DNA of 64,000 nucleotides from Heterotrichella gracilis (GCA_032358255.1 JAULBX010003666.1:62001-126000), one strand, 5' to 3'. Numbered from the stretch's first letter, positions 11,824 through 24,400 are shown. The notes: a model not told the origin generated them from the sequence alone. Numbers and translations are program-made.

Positions 11824-13481
11824 TCACTTCCCCTCGCCCTTCTGTGCTACCAGCCTGCCCACCACCGGGTACTTGAAATGGAACTTGGCCTCCCAGTCGT
11901 GCAGGAACGACATCTCGGTCTGCGAGAGCCCCTCAAGATCATCGTGGCAGTCCTCCAGGTCAGTGGACAGCGTGGCGAAGGCGCGTGCACACTCGTGGCC
12001 CGCAAAGGGGTACATGCCGTCTGGGCCGTAAAAGTCCTTGCCTGAAGGTACGGTGCAGGGTTGGGTGGCGGTGGAGGAGGGTGGGAGGAGGGTGGGATGG
12101 GAGGGGGGTGTGCGCCAAGCACAACTGGCTGGCATGGAAGGTGATCTCGTGCAGCTTGACCAAACAAGAGTAAACTCACAGGGGTTTCACATGCTTGCCA
12201 TGATTTGGCGAGTCAGGCAATGTTTTGGGCGGCGTGATTGGCTTGTGCCCACTGCAGCTAATCCCAGCCAGAGCTTTAAAGTAAGTGCGCGAGAGAGTGC
12301 AAGTGTCCCCAAGCAATGTTCCACCACAGCGCACCAGCACTACTTCTTGGATCAACAGTGACATTGCACTGAACCATGGTATCGCATGGTGCAGCACTTA
12401 CCCTTTGACACATCGAACAGCACTCCCCTGATGGCCAGCAGCATGGGCTTGGATGAGTCAGTGCCATCATAGGCCAGCAGCTGCTCAAGGGTGAGAGACA
12501 ACGGGGGGACAACCTGGGGGGAAGCAACGGTGAGGACCCAAGTTTCCAACGTGCAGGCAAGAATACACAAACAATAACATGGGGCGCACACCACGCATGC
12601 AGAAGCATTACGGATGGAAAGCCAGTGACAGGTAATGCCATCGACGACCACAGTGCACTACCGTATCCTGGGGAGGTGAGATTTATGACCACCTCTGACT
12701 GGTCACAGGGCTTAAACGTGTGTCACACCCGTGCAACAATATTGACATAGACTACAAGCCCCTACCTTGCCTGCCACCCCATATTTGGACTGGAACCTGG
12801 CCTCCCAGTCCTCTAGGGTTTTCAGCTGCTCCCCCGTCAAACCCTCCAGGGACTCGTGGCAGTCCTTGGCGTCAGTGGACATGAGCGCCAGGGCACGCGC
12901 CACCTCCTTGCCAGCAAACACTGCGTAGCCTCCCCCTGTGGAGCGGGGTTTGAGGGTCAAGTGGGGTGCAAGGATGCGGGTCAGGCATTGGGAAGAACGA
13001 ACGCAGGCATTGGGAAGGACCAATGCCTTGAAGGGCGACTTGCACTCAAGTCTTGGAGACAACCATGCATAGACAACACTCAAAGGCGCAACCTGATAAT
13101 TGGGTTCCCTGCAAATTGCGCATCCGTGACACACTGGCAGGCCTCGCAAGTGGCCAGTAACCCATATGCATGCATGCATTGCATCTTTCAACCCGCACCT
13201 GGGCCGTAAAAGTCCTTTCCGTTGCTGACATCGTACACCACGCCCCGTACGGACAGGTAGATGGGCTGCCACGGGTCGCTCCCGTCGAACTTGGCCAGCC
13301 TCTCCTCAGTTATGTCCCCACACTCCACCGTTTCAGGCTCTGCATTGGCTGGTCGTTGGGGCAGAGCGCTTCGCAGCCACAAGAAAACGAGCGTGCTGAG
13401 GAACACTATCAGGAGGGATAGCGCAAAGTTCTGGGATATGAAGGTATTCAACGAAGCCAGCAGGCTTTGAAATGCATGCAT
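11824..13481 (-). CDS. Membrane-anchored protein with two tandem cytochrome b5-like (MAPR) domains
   Basis: MAPR proteins (PGRMC1, plant MSBP) bind heme or steroid and modulate cytochrome P450s in the ER or plasma membrane. Four exons (13199-13481, 12766-12935, 12402-12513, 11824-12041; phases 1, 0, 1) give 260 residues. Residues about 17-41 form one hydrophobic segment (FALSLLIVFLSTLVFLWL), expected to be an N-terminal membrane anchor. Domain 1 starts at DITEERLAKFDGSDP and has YDVSNGKDFYGPG, FAGKEVARALALMS and LEDWEARFQSKY. Domain 2 repeats the plan: LTLEQLLAYDGTD, FDVSKGKDFYGPDG, FAGHECARAFATLS and LHDWEAKFHFKY. Both domains have the same exon split at the same codon (between G and KDFYGP, or just after it), which points to an intragenic duplication of a two-exon unit. 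Known MAPRs mostly have one domain. Confidence 0.88.
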
Positions 13482-14530
13482 TGTTGCTGCTGCTGTGGAG
13501 GCACAGGCGGTTTGCTGCTCGTGGCGGTTTACGGTTGGTTAATGACGCTATTGGGAATAGGAAGGCGTGGGCAGACAGCAGAGAAGACGCCCAATATACG
13601 TATGTGATCCGGGTATTTACAGCAGCGTTGGTTGACTGGTATATACAACTTGATGTGCGTGCACCTGGTGAATACTGATGGACGTTTGGGGGTCCGATCT
13701 GATCCTTGCTGGTGGCGACGCTCACAAGGAATAGACTTCACGCGTTGTAAATAGACGTCCAGAGGTAGCTCAAGTGGCATCGCCTGGTGACTGAGCCTTA
13801 GAAAAAGTAATGTCACGGTGACGGTCAAGAGTCGGCAAAACCCTTTGAGGGTACTCCCGCTGGGGTCACCGAGATATCTATCCGTTGACAACGGACCTTT
13901 CAAGTCAATTAAGCGTCTGGTGACCGCTGCCAAACAGCCACAGCGGCTGTGACTTTTGCCTTACCATCGCACACAGGCGACGCTGTCTTCCCCAAGCTGC
14001 TCGCTTCAAATTTGAAGGGTTTCGGAGCAGGGTTTCCTGAAGCCGCGACTTCCACAGCACCCCGGGTTGCCTTTTCAAAACCTCCAGTGCTTTGATTGCT
14101 GATGGAGCTGACAGTTTGGTAAGAACCCCGTACCACCCAACTGTATGCCTCTATGCATGCATGCATCGCTGGCGTGGTCCCCAGCAACTGTGTGTGACCA
14201 GGCCAAAGGGGGAAGCTTGTGGCTGTGTGTGACACACAGTCTCTTTCCATGCACTTACCAGCAGGTGCCGGTTGCTGTGTTAACCCACTTGGTGTTTGAA
14301 TTCTGACCTGCGGGCCCATTTAAAAAGCTGTCACATGCCCCCTCAACCCCACCTGTGGGCGTGCAGGTTGCTCCAAGTTCCCTTTACTTCCTTAGTTGCC
14401 CTCGTCATGGAAGACCCAAAGGCGTAAGCCCCGTGACGCGGCCTTCCTCGACTTGTCCTTTCCCACCACACTAAAACCACATGGCGTGACCCACCCACCC
14501 GGCCTGACTTCCTCTACCTACACCCACACC
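13482..14530. promoter_or_regulatory. Shared upstream region of divergent MAPR and Cys-rich protein genes
   Basis: This 1.05 kb divergent intergenic region contains no convincing coding sequence. A 16-base TGCATGCA run lies at about 14152-14165, and another TGCATGCA at 13473-13480 overlaps the MAPR start codon. See the finding on this palindrome. Confidence 0.4.
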
Positions 14531-16988
14531 ATGCCTCCCATGTGGCGCCTCCCCCTCCTCCTCGCCTGCACCCTCCCCTTCCTCCCCCTGCACCCCGCGC
14601 GTCCCACAGCCATCCAGCGCACCACCCCCTCCTGGCACCTCCCACACCCCAACACACACGCAGCCCTCCTACCACACTCCCACATACCCACCCACCCGTG
14701 GTTGGACACCGCGCGCCGCAGCCTCCTGGTGGGGGGTGGGGGTGGGGGTGGTGCCCAGCCGGGCTATACGTCGGACTCGTTTGCCTACTGGGCGGGGGTG
14801 TTCAACTGGACCACCGAGCAGGTCTGTGGCTGGAGGGTGTGGGGTTTGGGGCGTGGTGGTTGAGGGCTGTGGTGGTCAGGTGTAGGGTTCAGGGTGTTTG
14901 TGGCGTCGGCTGTAAGGGTGTAGGGTGTAGGTAGGAGCCAAGCAACGCTGCCTAACGCTTAGTAGGTACCGCAAGTATGCCAACAGTTTAGCCAGAATGG
15001 CCGTCGACCTTGCACCAGCTGGCCCTGGCACCACTCGACTCCCTTCTGGGTTTACTCCTACGACCATCACTTCTGAGCGTGGTTTGTGCACGCAGGTTGA
15101 TGTGTACCTAGCTCGCTACGGTGCAGCACTTGACGCTTGCAACCTTGCGGCCAGCAACGCCCTTGTGTGCACCAAGCAGTGCAGCTTTGCATGCAAGACA
15201 GCACTCACCCAGGTGAGGCCAAGGCGCTGGGCTAGGGTTTAGGGTTTAGGAGCGTGAAGCATGGGGGGAAGGGGAAGGGCGCAAGCGGGCCTCGGCGCGG
15301 AACCCTGGCCAAGGGTTGCATGTTGGGTCGAGTGGTCATCCTCGAGAGCACGGCCATCGACTGGAGTAACCTTAGGCTGCTAGGGTGATGCGGGGCAAAA
15401 CCGTAATGTAGGGTTGTGTTGTGTGTTTCTCCTTGCATGGGGGCAGGTGGAGCCATGGGTGGTGGCTACCGCCCCACTGATTCTACGCTGATCATGCTGT
15501 GATCACAATCCCTGCACTGGTCAGCGGTCCTGCACATGCACTGACTTAAGTGTGAAGCTGTCCTCTCATTGGGCTGGCAGGTCACTGCACCAGCACCACT
15601 CGATGCACCCCCCTGTGAACCACATGCAACCCCCTGATAACTCCTTCCCTTGGGTTGCAGGTGCCCCTCCCATGCAGGAAGGCGCTCCTAGCTGCGCCCT
15701 CCCCTATCGGCTGCTCATAGTACGTCGCCCTTCACCCAACCAAGCACGTCCTCCCCAGCCGGTGGCTCCTGTTATGCCCCACCTACCCCTTGCCATGCCA
15801 CTTGTTGCAGTTTCATCCCGGTCACACGGAGCACCTGTCATACCCTGCATGGAGGAGCAACCAACTCTCCCTTTGTGCTATCCCCCTTGCATCAATGCTC
15901 AACTATCCCACTGTGTGCCCCCTTCCGTTGATCGTGAATACCCCCCTCCTCCTGTCTTACCCCACCCCCCGGACCCCTGACCCTAACGACCCGCCTTCCC
16001 CTGTGCGCCACCACAGCCTGGAGGTTTTTGAGCACTGCAACATCGATTTGCAAGGCTACAACGCCCCCACGGTGCGGAACCCTTAGCTAGGGTCGTCCAC
16101 CTTGCACCAGTGCCCCTTTTGCCGCGCCTGCAGGATAATCGAATGCATAAGCGCGATCGGATGCCGCATTCGACACCCCTTGATCTGCCGCATCCTGAAC
16201 GGCACTGCTGCATATAGCACCGCCACCTGCCCCTGGAGATCCTGCATCACCGCGTCACGTATGTCGGGCACAGCTACCTCCCAAACCCTAAACCCTTGCA
16301 CACCTCGTGGCAGCAACCGTCCACACCATGCGCAGACCTGGCTGACATACGACAACAACCTCCAAACCCTTCCAGCCCTCCAAAACCCTTGCGCACCCCT
16401 GACAAAGATCTTCCACCCCTGTGCAGACCTGCGGCGCCGCCAACTCCTCCAACGCGCTGGCCCTGCTGTCTGTGGGCCTGCGCCTGGGCATGAGCTACAC
16501 CTATACCCTTGCACACCTCTTGAAAACCCTAAACCCTTCACAGCAACCCTTGGACCCCTGTGCAGACCTGCGGCGCCGCCAACTCCTCCAACGCGCTGGC
16601 CCTGCTGTCTGTGGGCCTGCGCCTGGGCATGAGCAACCTGCAGGTGCAGGACTGGCTCACCGCCGACGACAACGCGCAGCTGGTGGCGGCATGCGAGTCC
16701 TCCCCGGGCGTGGCTAACAGCTCCGCACCCGCGGTACTCAACCCCTGCATCTACAGCATGTATGTGGCGGATATGACGTGCCCCCAGCTATGCTATGATC
16801 AGCTCGATGCGCTGCCCATGTCCTGTAGGCAGCTGCTGGTGGCTGCGCCCAGCTACTACGGGGCTACTTTCCAGACCCAGATGGAGCAGTGTGGGGTGCC
16901 GTACAGTGGGAATGGTGTGGGGGTGGTGGGGGTGTCGCGGGTGGTGGTGGCGCTGCTGGCGGTGGTGGTGGTGGTACTGGCGCTGTGA
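14531..16988 (+). CDS. Secreted Cys-rich protein with GPI-anchor-like C-terminus, unknown function
   Basis: Five exons (14531-14821, 15096-15212, 15661-15719, 16017-16071, 16566-16988) have phases 0, 0, 2, 0 and give 314 residues. The start gives a hydrophobic signal peptide (MPPMWRLPLLLACTLPFLP). The mature part has regularly spaced cysteines (CNLA, CTKQCSFACK, CRKALL, EHCN, TCGAANSSN, CESS, PCIY, TCPQLCYD, SCRQ, QCGV) and several N-glycosylation sequons (NWT, NSS). The last 19 residues, after VSRVV, are almost wholly Ala/Val/Leu and end at the stop, as in GPI-attachment signals. It probably acts at the cell surface or wall; the function is unknown. The middle exons 15661-15719 and 16017-16071 are chosen because their phases fit exactly, and are less certain than the others. 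An identical copy of the first 70 bases of the last exon lies 139 bases upstream. Confidence 0.65.
16420..16496 (+). repeat. Identical echo of the 5' edge of the last exon (16559-16635)
   Basis: About 76 bases, including the TGCAG acceptor and TCGAANSSNALALLSVG codons, are repeated without a visible mismatch 139 bases upstream of the true exon. CCCTTGCACACC and CCCTAAACCCTT motifs are interspersed. This copy has no donor after it, so it would be spliced out or would disrupt the frame. Its identity implies a recent duplication. Confidence 0.85.
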
Positions 16989-17567
16989 TGTGGTAGGGGC
17001 GGGGGCGTGGTCCAGCAAAAACCACTGGTGACTGCGCTGTGAACGTGTGAATGAGGTGTAGCATCTGAAGCGCTCTTGGAGATTGATTACCAATGAGGAT
17101 TATTTCCCTGTTCCTGTTACCTTCTCCATTTTATTGGCATTTGTTTGCAGAAAAGCCTTCTTATGACTTGGAAATGCCCCTTGAATGTGCACTTGAGGTG
17201 GCAAATAGGCTTGTGCGTGCGTGCACTTGCGTGTTCCCTTTAATTTCTTTGGAATTTGCGATGGTATAAGTTCTTAAGGTTTTGCAGCCACTAACGTAAA
17301 GAAGCATGAACCATGCGACCCTAGGGTTCTGGGGCTAGGGTTCTGAGCCCTGGTTCAACCTGGAGTCCATCGACTGTAATATATCCCCCCCTTGCAGTTC
17401 ATAAAAGGCCTTCATATAAGGTAACACACACCCATTACAAGCCTTTGTTGCGAGCAAACACCTGTCCAAAGCCAACCATCGTACAGCGCCAGCCTGAGCC
17501 TCCTCTCGGCCCCTTGGTAGGCATCACAGCACGGCCTGGGTGGGTGCCAGGAAGCCACTTGCCCGCC
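16989..17567. other. Short intergenic spacer, no gene seen
   Basis: This holds the 3' region of the Cys-rich protein gene and the upstream region of the small membrane protein gene. A GGTTCTGGGGCTAGGGTTCT repeat occurs near 17325-17345. The frame open from 17445 has only a non-ATG (TTG) beginning, so the downstream gene is started at 17568. Confidence 0.4.
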
Positions 17568-17795
17568 ATGGTCACAGCCACAGTAGTGGGTGCTTCGTTG
17601 GGCGTGTTGGTACACATATACAGCCAGGCCTTGAGAAAGGTGCCAGTGTGGCGGGAACCTTACTTTGCCGTAGTATGGGGCGCAGCTGGGGCGTATTTGG
17701 CCAACGAGACCGTCAAGTTTGAGGAGAAGACGAAGGCTGAGGTGGACGTGATGCTGGCCAAGAGGATCGAAGCCAACAAGAACCTCAAGGACTGA
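17568..17795 (+). CDS. Small intronless membrane protein, 75 aa
   Basis: The ATG at 17568 has a good context (GCCATGG) and opens a 75-residue frame. Two hydrophobic stretches (TATVVGASLGVLVHIY and FAVVWGAAGAYLA) flank a basic LRKVPVWRE loop. A charged C-terminal helix, FEEKTKAEVDVMLAKRIEAN, follows. The size and layout recall small conserved plant and algal mitochondrial inner-membrane proteins such as complex I accessory subunits, but I cannot assign it to a family. It is one of only two intronless genes in the window. Confidence 0.6.
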   Translation: MVTATVVGASLGVLVHIYSQALRKVPVWREPYFAVVWGAAGAYLANETVKFEEKTKAEVDVMLAKRIEANKNLKD

Positions 17796-18716
17796 CCTGG
17801 GCTCCCAGGCGTGCAAGATCTGGTTCTCCATTCATCGTCAGAGTGGGTCAGTAAGCATCGTGAGCAGCCTTTCTCACCAGTTTGGGAGTACTCCACCTAC
17901 AGTCATATATTTCATCGGAGGACATCACCTTTCCCATGCCCGTTTTTTACCTTTAGCAACCACTTTCCTACCTGGATATCTCCAGTACCTGGCTTTACTT
18001 GACTTTCCTTATGCAATGCCTTTGGGGCTGGTCCTCTGCCGTTTACCATACCAGTAGTCTAGAGCAACACTTTACAGCGCTGACTTTTATCGGGCTTTTG
18101 TGCCCTTGCTCAGCACTCTCATGGGCTGTGCCTGTAACTGAATGAACCTTCCTCTGCGTCTCTGCTGTACACCTTGGCTTCTTGTGGCTTATGCATGCAT
18201 ATCGCTCTACCCTTGGCCAGGCGTCACTGTGCCTGGGCCCACACACCACTCCACAGGGTCCAATCTTACACGGTAAGCATGTCTAGAACCGCCATTGGAG
18301 CCACAACCTCAAGGCCATAACCTGGAAGCGATTGCTGACACAGCGGGTGTGGAAGCGTTGCTGACAGAAGGGGATGGAATACTCGTGCAGCACGAATATG
18401 TTGCTAGAATAGCCCCTCTGCAGCCCCAACAGAGCTTTCACCATGGTGTCATGACACTGGTACTACACACTGGTGCTCAGGCCTAGTCCTTTGCAGTACG
18501 GTCAGCTGAACAGGGAAATATCCACTCTAGCCAGTTGCCGTGGGGGTGGACGTGTGCACCACGCCATTGTGCACGAGTTCAGTAAGAATCCATGGCAATG
18601 TCAGCACACCGCTGTGCGTCCCCAAGAAAACCCTACCCACCCCAACAACCCCAGCAGCCACCCCTACCCTGCCCCTCCTTGGGCCCCTCCTCAATCCCCT
18701 CCTGCCCCCTCACGAG
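17796..18716. other. Convergent intergenic region, no gene seen
   Basis: This lies between the 3' ends of the small membrane protein and SDF2 genes. A TGCATGCA occurs at about 18191-18199. No conserved coding sequence or RNA gene was recognised. Confidence 0.4.
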
Positions 18717-20421
18717 TCACAGCCCCTCCTTTGGCCTCTCCGGCAGGTACACCCCCTCTGCCGCACTCCACAGCGTGGTGGCGGCCTTGGTGCGTATGCC
18801 GCACACCTCCTGCTGGTTGGCGATGGGCCGCCCGTACTTGCGGTTGTGGCTGATCAGGTACACGCCCGTGTCCTTGTGCTTGAAGCGCACCTGGGCAGGA
18901 AGGGGGTGTACAAGCTAATAAGGCAGGGGAGTTATTTATACTTGCAGTAGACGCTGATGAGGTCCATGCCCTTGTCCTTGCGCTTGAAACAAGGAAGGGG
19001 TAAAGAAGGTTTGTTTTATGTTGTAACAAGACTGCGCTCGTAACTTTGATGGTTACATAAATAAATCAACTTCTTCGTTTAGGATAAGGGCAGGACCCTC
19101 CTCACCTTAGTATCACGCCGCCACTGGGGCACGGCAGCGTCCCACTCCACCTGCCACACGTCGCCGGTGTCGGTCTCAGTTTCAGAGCCAAAGGCGCTGA
19201 CCTGCGGGGGAAACGAAGCCAATCATGGAGGTGTGCAGGGGGAAAACCTTGGTGAGGGTTTGGAGGGTACCAGCAGGTTCCCACTGCACGCAGGGAGTGG
19301 GGTGACAGGCAGGCGTCCAGTGCTGCAGCACACACTGTCTGCCTGTTCATTTGCTGTACGCACGCTGTGTGGGTGCATCCCGTGCCACCATACCGGCCCT
19401 TGTTGGCCAACACACCCCAACGCCGCGGGCCCCACTCCCACACGCACCAGCAGCAGGGCCATGTGCCATGTCCCCCTACGCACCTCCTGGTTGTTGCTGA
19501 GCGGCGAGACGTACAGGTGGCTGTGCAGCCACTTGCTGGTCTTGGAGTGGAACAGGCGCAGGAACTGGCCGCTCTTCACAGGCTCGCCCTGGGTGCAGGG
19601 GGCGTCCTGCGCAAGGGGGGGAGTAGGGTTCAGGACTTAGGGTTTACATTGAGGGTTTTGATTATACAGAGACTCTCTGTCAGATAGTACTCCTATGGAG
19701 AATAAGGTACCACCCATGCATGTTGCTATTGAATTCCCCAAGGTGTGAACCTGCGCGTGCTGTGGCCAGTGCACACGTGTGTACACAGCAGGGTGTGCAG
19801 GCTGTGCCAGCACCGCACCGCTGTGCCCCTGACCACCCAGTAGTCGTTGGAGTCCTCCCCTCCTGGGTAGGCGGTCACTGACTGCTGCCCGCTGCCCCCC
19901 TGGCCGTAGCCGTATGCGATCTCGTGCGAGTGCAGGTTGTGGTTGGTGCTCTCATGCCGCAACTTGACCAGCGTGCCGCAGGTCACCTGCAGTGCACTTA
20001 TTTAGTTGCATGGTTCCTTCCAGCAGTACAGGATAGCTGGGTAGCAGTATATCGATACAAGGATACGCCACAGCTGTATGGCACTGCACCACTGTACCAG
20101 TTCCTATCGCCCAAAACCAGGTGTTCCACTGCTGGGGAGAGTGCAAAGTGGTGAGTGTTGCCACACTTTGGTAACTGTGCAAGTTTTACAGGACAGAAGG
20201 CTTCAGTTTCTTGCATGATGGTATCTTTAGTAGCAGCCCAGTGCCCAGTGTTTTCATACTGTGCCACACAATGCAATATGATCTAGAGGGCTCAGGTGAG
20301 GTGATCAGCGAAAACCTACCAATGGAGACGCTGAACTATCTGCTGCGGACGACCTTGCAGCCAGTAGGCTGCACAAAGCGGCGAGCAGTAGCGTCGCAAC
20401 CCCGTGGTGGATGGATACCAT
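18717..20421 (-). CDS. SDF2: SDF2-like ER protein with MIR domains
   Basis: SDF2 is a soluble ER protein that works with an ERdj3-type J protein and BiP in glycoprotein quality control, and in Arabidopsis it is needed for the unfolded protein response and immune receptor maturation. Five exons (20320-20421, 19819-19986, 19484-19606, 19106-19201, 18717-18890), all phase 0, give 220 residues, the usual family length. Residues 1-27 are a signal peptide (MVSIHHGVATLLLAALCSLLAARSS). MIR repeats follow, marked by LRHESTNHNLHSHE, GSGQQSVTAYP, NDYWVV, LFHSKTSKWLHSHL, SNNQEVSAFG and FKHKDTGVYL, then QQEVCGIR and the family's closing AAEGVYLPE. No C-terminal HDEL-like retrieval signal is present (it ends RPKEGL), as in plant SDF2. 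Confidence 0.95.
18950..18992 (-). repeat. Echo of the 5' edge of the last SDF2 exon
   Basis: CTGATGAGGTCCATGCCCTT with CCTTGCGCTTGAAA repeats the exon sequence at 18850-18885 (CTGATCAGGTACACGCCCGT, CCTTGTGCTTGAAG). The copy sits in the adjoining intron about 100 bases away and has lost the acceptor. Confidence 0.65.
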
Positions 20422-20504
20422 GGTGGTGTTCCGATTGATTGAAGATGGGCAGAGCTGCAACAAGCGGTAGAACAGCTGCGGAGTATAAAATATGTGGGTT
20501 GTCG

Positions 20505-20512
20505 TTTATATT
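20505..20512 (-). promoter_or_regulatory. Possible TATA box of the SDF2 gene
   Basis: On the minus strand this reads ATATAAAC, about 85 bases upstream of the SDF2 start codon, a plausible core-promoter position. A TGCATGCA palindrome lies at 20572-20580. This rests on motif and position only. Confidence 0.25.
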
Positions 20513-21410
20513 CCTCTGGCCGGACCACCTGGCTTACTGGTGGTTGTCAAGGCACTTGCTGTGACTACATAATGCATGCATATTCTAATGCGTTGATCAC
20601 GGCGCGGTAAAGCGCACACGACAAGAATGAAGACAGCCGAAGCAACAAGTAAGAGTGTCACGTTCTGTGTATTGCAACTTGCCGATTCTATGTATTCTGT
20701 TTGCTTTGCTTTGCTTTTCAGAAACTTCCGTCCAATCACCCCCCCTGGAGGGGGACGGCGGGTGAACGGCGGTTTCATGCTCTGAAACCGTTTACAACCA
20801 GCACTGGGGGACAAGACGCGAATTGATTGGTTCACTTGCCCATTTTCTTGTACCTTAATGTGCTTTATTCTGCTGCACGGTTATCGGTTGAAGCCAATGG
20901 CATGGCTATCGGTTCAAGCGAATGGTATGCATAATTCATTGCCATCATTGAGCCCAGCACTAGCCTAGGACTGATATTAGCAGCAATCATTAAATTCTGG
21001 TTATGTTTGCTGGCACGTCTCGATGGTTTTGTTTCGCAACCCTCGCCGAGGCCCATTTACCTCCATAAGAGGGGGGTTCCCAGAGTGCTTTCGATGGACA
21101 ACAATATGAAAAAACCCTAAGAAAAACCTATTACCAATTGAAGGAAATAAGAACACAGTTAAAGTACTATGCCCCTGCACTAGTTATGTAGTACCCAAAC
21201 AACGAGTGCCCAAAAGGCAACCCACAACACAGGCGCAGGCCTCCATGCAGGCCTCTGCATCCCCTGCCGCACAGCCACCCTGATGATCTCCCTACCACCA
21301 CCGCCGCGGGATGGTCAAATGGTTCGCCTTGCCTTGCTTCGCGTGGGCGAGGGGCGCCACACATACAGCTGTGGCACCGAGTGGTTGGATACCAGTGTTG
21401 TCTGGCAGCG
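20513..21410. other. Intergenic region between two leftward genes, no gene seen
   Basis: This holds the upstream region of SDF2 and the 3' flank of the PAF-acetylhydrolase-like gene. An imperfect inverted repeat of CCCCCCTGGAGGGGG lies near 20740-20755. A short open frame on the minus strand at 21167-21427 is an out-of-frame extension past the lipase stop and is not called. Confidence 0.4.
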
Positions 21411-24400
21411 TCAATCCCGCACCGCAACCCTCACTATGGCCAGGTACCTCCCCAGCAGCTGGCGCCAGCCCTCGGCATCCCCTTTTTTCACACCCACCCT
21501 GTTCCTCCCTTGGACATTTCCCCCCTGGCTGAACGCCTTGCTAGCATCTACAGGGTGTGGGTTGGGCCCCGTCGGGGCTAACGTGGCAGCGTCTGGTTGG
21601 AGGAGTTGACTGACAGTGTCTGAGGGGGAGGGTATGTCGGCGGGAGGGGGTGGCGAGGGGTGTGGCTCCTCACCCGCTTGACCCTGCACGAGGGTCTCAA
21701 ACCTGCAGGTGGGGCATGGGTTACAACAATGACCAATCCAGCACCAATCATGATGCACCCACAACCAACCTTGGAGAAATAATGTTAATAAAACATCATA
21801 TTCTATGACGTGTCAGTGCACCGTTGTTGCCTTCACAAGTGCAATTGTGCCAACGCTCATATCAATGATTGAGTCAGGGACAGTATGACAAGGATGAGAC
21901 CCTGCTACGACCTCCTCAGCAGCAATGCTGCACTGACACTTGGCAAAAGCCACAAAGGCACCCCACTCTGAGTGGCACAACCCGTTTATATCCAGAATTT
22001 GCGAAAACCAATCGGCTAACAAACAGCAGGGCTCGGCACCACGCGGCCTTTAGTGCACCCCCTTCCCGAAACCACGCCGCACCTGCGATCAGGCGCATGC
22101 GCCTTGCCATCCCCATTCCCTTCCGCACGCTCGCCCCCTCCGGCCATCCCCTTCTCGCACTCCGCTGCCAGCTGGCCCAGGTCACCCACCAGCTCCAGCT
22201 GGCGCGGCGTTAGCGCCAGGTGGCGGCGCATGAAGGTGAGGGCGCTGAGGCAGGTTAGGCGCAGGGCAAGCACAGGGTCCACAGCCGCCTTGAAGCCCAT
22301 CTGCAGGCATGGGGGGGTATGTCAGCTGCAGGAGGGTAAGTAGTGGGCACAGACCTAGTGGTGAGTTCCCCGTAAAACCCCACCCAGTACTTGACTGCTT
22401 GATCCGCATGACCCACTCGCATATATTTTGCAAGTGTACGATCACACAAAGTGTGTTGTTTTTGGTGGACTTCTGAATCAATAAACCCCGCAATAATACT
22501 AATGTTAGAAATTATAAACGGTAGACCAGGTCCATGAACCACTTTACCTCTTGCCAAACAGCCTTCTACTTACAATTTGACTTTAAAAAAATCTAAATCA
22601 GGAATCGGCTGCCATAACTCCCGCCACCCACCAGGTCCATGATCCACTTGAGCTTGGTGCCGAACAGGGGCAGCAGGTCAGCTGCGGTGTGGTGCGACGT
22701 CCCCTTCACAACCACCAGCGCACCCCCTGCCCCCCCGCCACTGCTACATGCAGCCAGGATTTCCTCCTGGCGCTGCCCCCCGCACTCCAGCTCCCCATAT
22801 GGGTTGGGGGTGTTCCAGTCGTGGCTCCCCATGATGAGCAGGGGGGTGGGGCAGGTCCAGGGGGAGAGGGGGGGGCTGCCGGGGGGGACGGCGGGCCTGC
22901 GGCGGGGGTGGGGCGTATGTGAGTCTAATTGCACCAGGGGGGGGGAGGAGTTGGGTAGGGGAACGGCTGCATTTTTGCGTGCACGCATTTGCTGCCATCA
23001 CCTAAATGGCCTTCATTGATCTCCTGATTGATAGACCATGAACATGCAACCTACATGCCCTTAAAACCCACACGGCACCGGCCGACACAACCGCACAACT
23101 GTCACCACCGCCGTCGCCGCCACATGCACACGCACCACCAGGGGTCCAGGGCGACCGCTCAAAAAAATGCGCCTGCATGACCCTGGAACCCAAACCAGCC
23201 GCCGGCAAGAACCCACATCTACCACCCCCGCCACATGCACACGCACCACCATGGGTCCAGGGTGACTGCGCACTGAAAGCGCGGGTCATCAGCCGCCACA
23301 AGCACTGTGGTGGCACCACCAAAGGAGTGGCCAGCCACCGTGACGCAGGATGTGTCCAGCAAACCCTTAAGGAGGGTGTCGGCGGGGGCGCCCCCGCTCA
23401 GGCTGATGCCCTTGCTGTCGCCTGCGCAGGAATGTTTTCTTCATTTGATAGAATGAGCGTTTAGTTGAGTGGACCCAAGAATAACCCAGTGGCTTGCAAT
23501 GTAATCATGTTTCTTTGTTTTGTTTAAAAGCCTCCTTTGTAATCATGTGCACAGCTGGTGCCCTGCTTGAAGCCTCTTTTAAGATTCTAACTCTTCCGTG
23601 CATTCCGGTAGTACACAAAAGTCATGGGTTGCTCGCACTGCAGTGGTACCTTTCAGTTTCTGAGGTATAACTATCTGCAGTACATAACCAGACTTAATCG
23701 TTCCTGTGCAGTCCGTGACAACCCCGATCATCACATCCCACCCCCCCTCCCAAACCCCACCTTTGTGCATTCGCTGCAGCACCTCCAGTGCTGTGTGCAC
23801 CTCCCCTGCTCGGTGCTTTGTCCTATCGTACTTCCCCTGCTCCCCTCCCATGCCGCTGTAGTACCGCCAACCCCCTGGCCCCGCCAGGTGGCAGGTGCTG
23901 GCCGTGCCGTCTGCATGCTCTATGGCCAGCACAACAAACCCCTGTAGGAAGAGACATATAAATTTTTAGATATACCATTAAACCATTAAAATATTAAAGC
24001 CTATATTTTTCCATAAGGTCCCATGGCGATGCACCCTGCCTCCATGGCCCCGCACGTCACACACCACACGCAGACACATGACAACGTATTTGAACCCACA
24101 TGGGACGCCAGCTCCTCATGTGATTGTGATTATGCATTTGAACCCACGTGGGACGCCAGCTCAGCGCAAAACACGCTGTAGGTGTGGCGCATGCCCGCCA
24201 GGCCGTGGGAGAAGATGACAAGTGGCAGCGGGGGCTGGTCCGGCTGTGCCAGGGGGGGTGCAGCGGGGATGAGGGGGAGGACATGCGGGTGGCCCATGGC
24301 GTAGGCCAGCAGGGTGATGGCTTGGCGAGAGAACCAGTGGCGAACGCCTGGGGATGGGGGGTAGAGGGCACAAAGGGTAAGTTGAGAAGGTGCAAGGGAG

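Noticed and set aside
17445-17567. N-terminal extension of the 75-aa membrane protein
   Set aside because: The open frame upstream begins with TTG only. The first ATG is at 17568 in a good context, so the shorter form was chosen.
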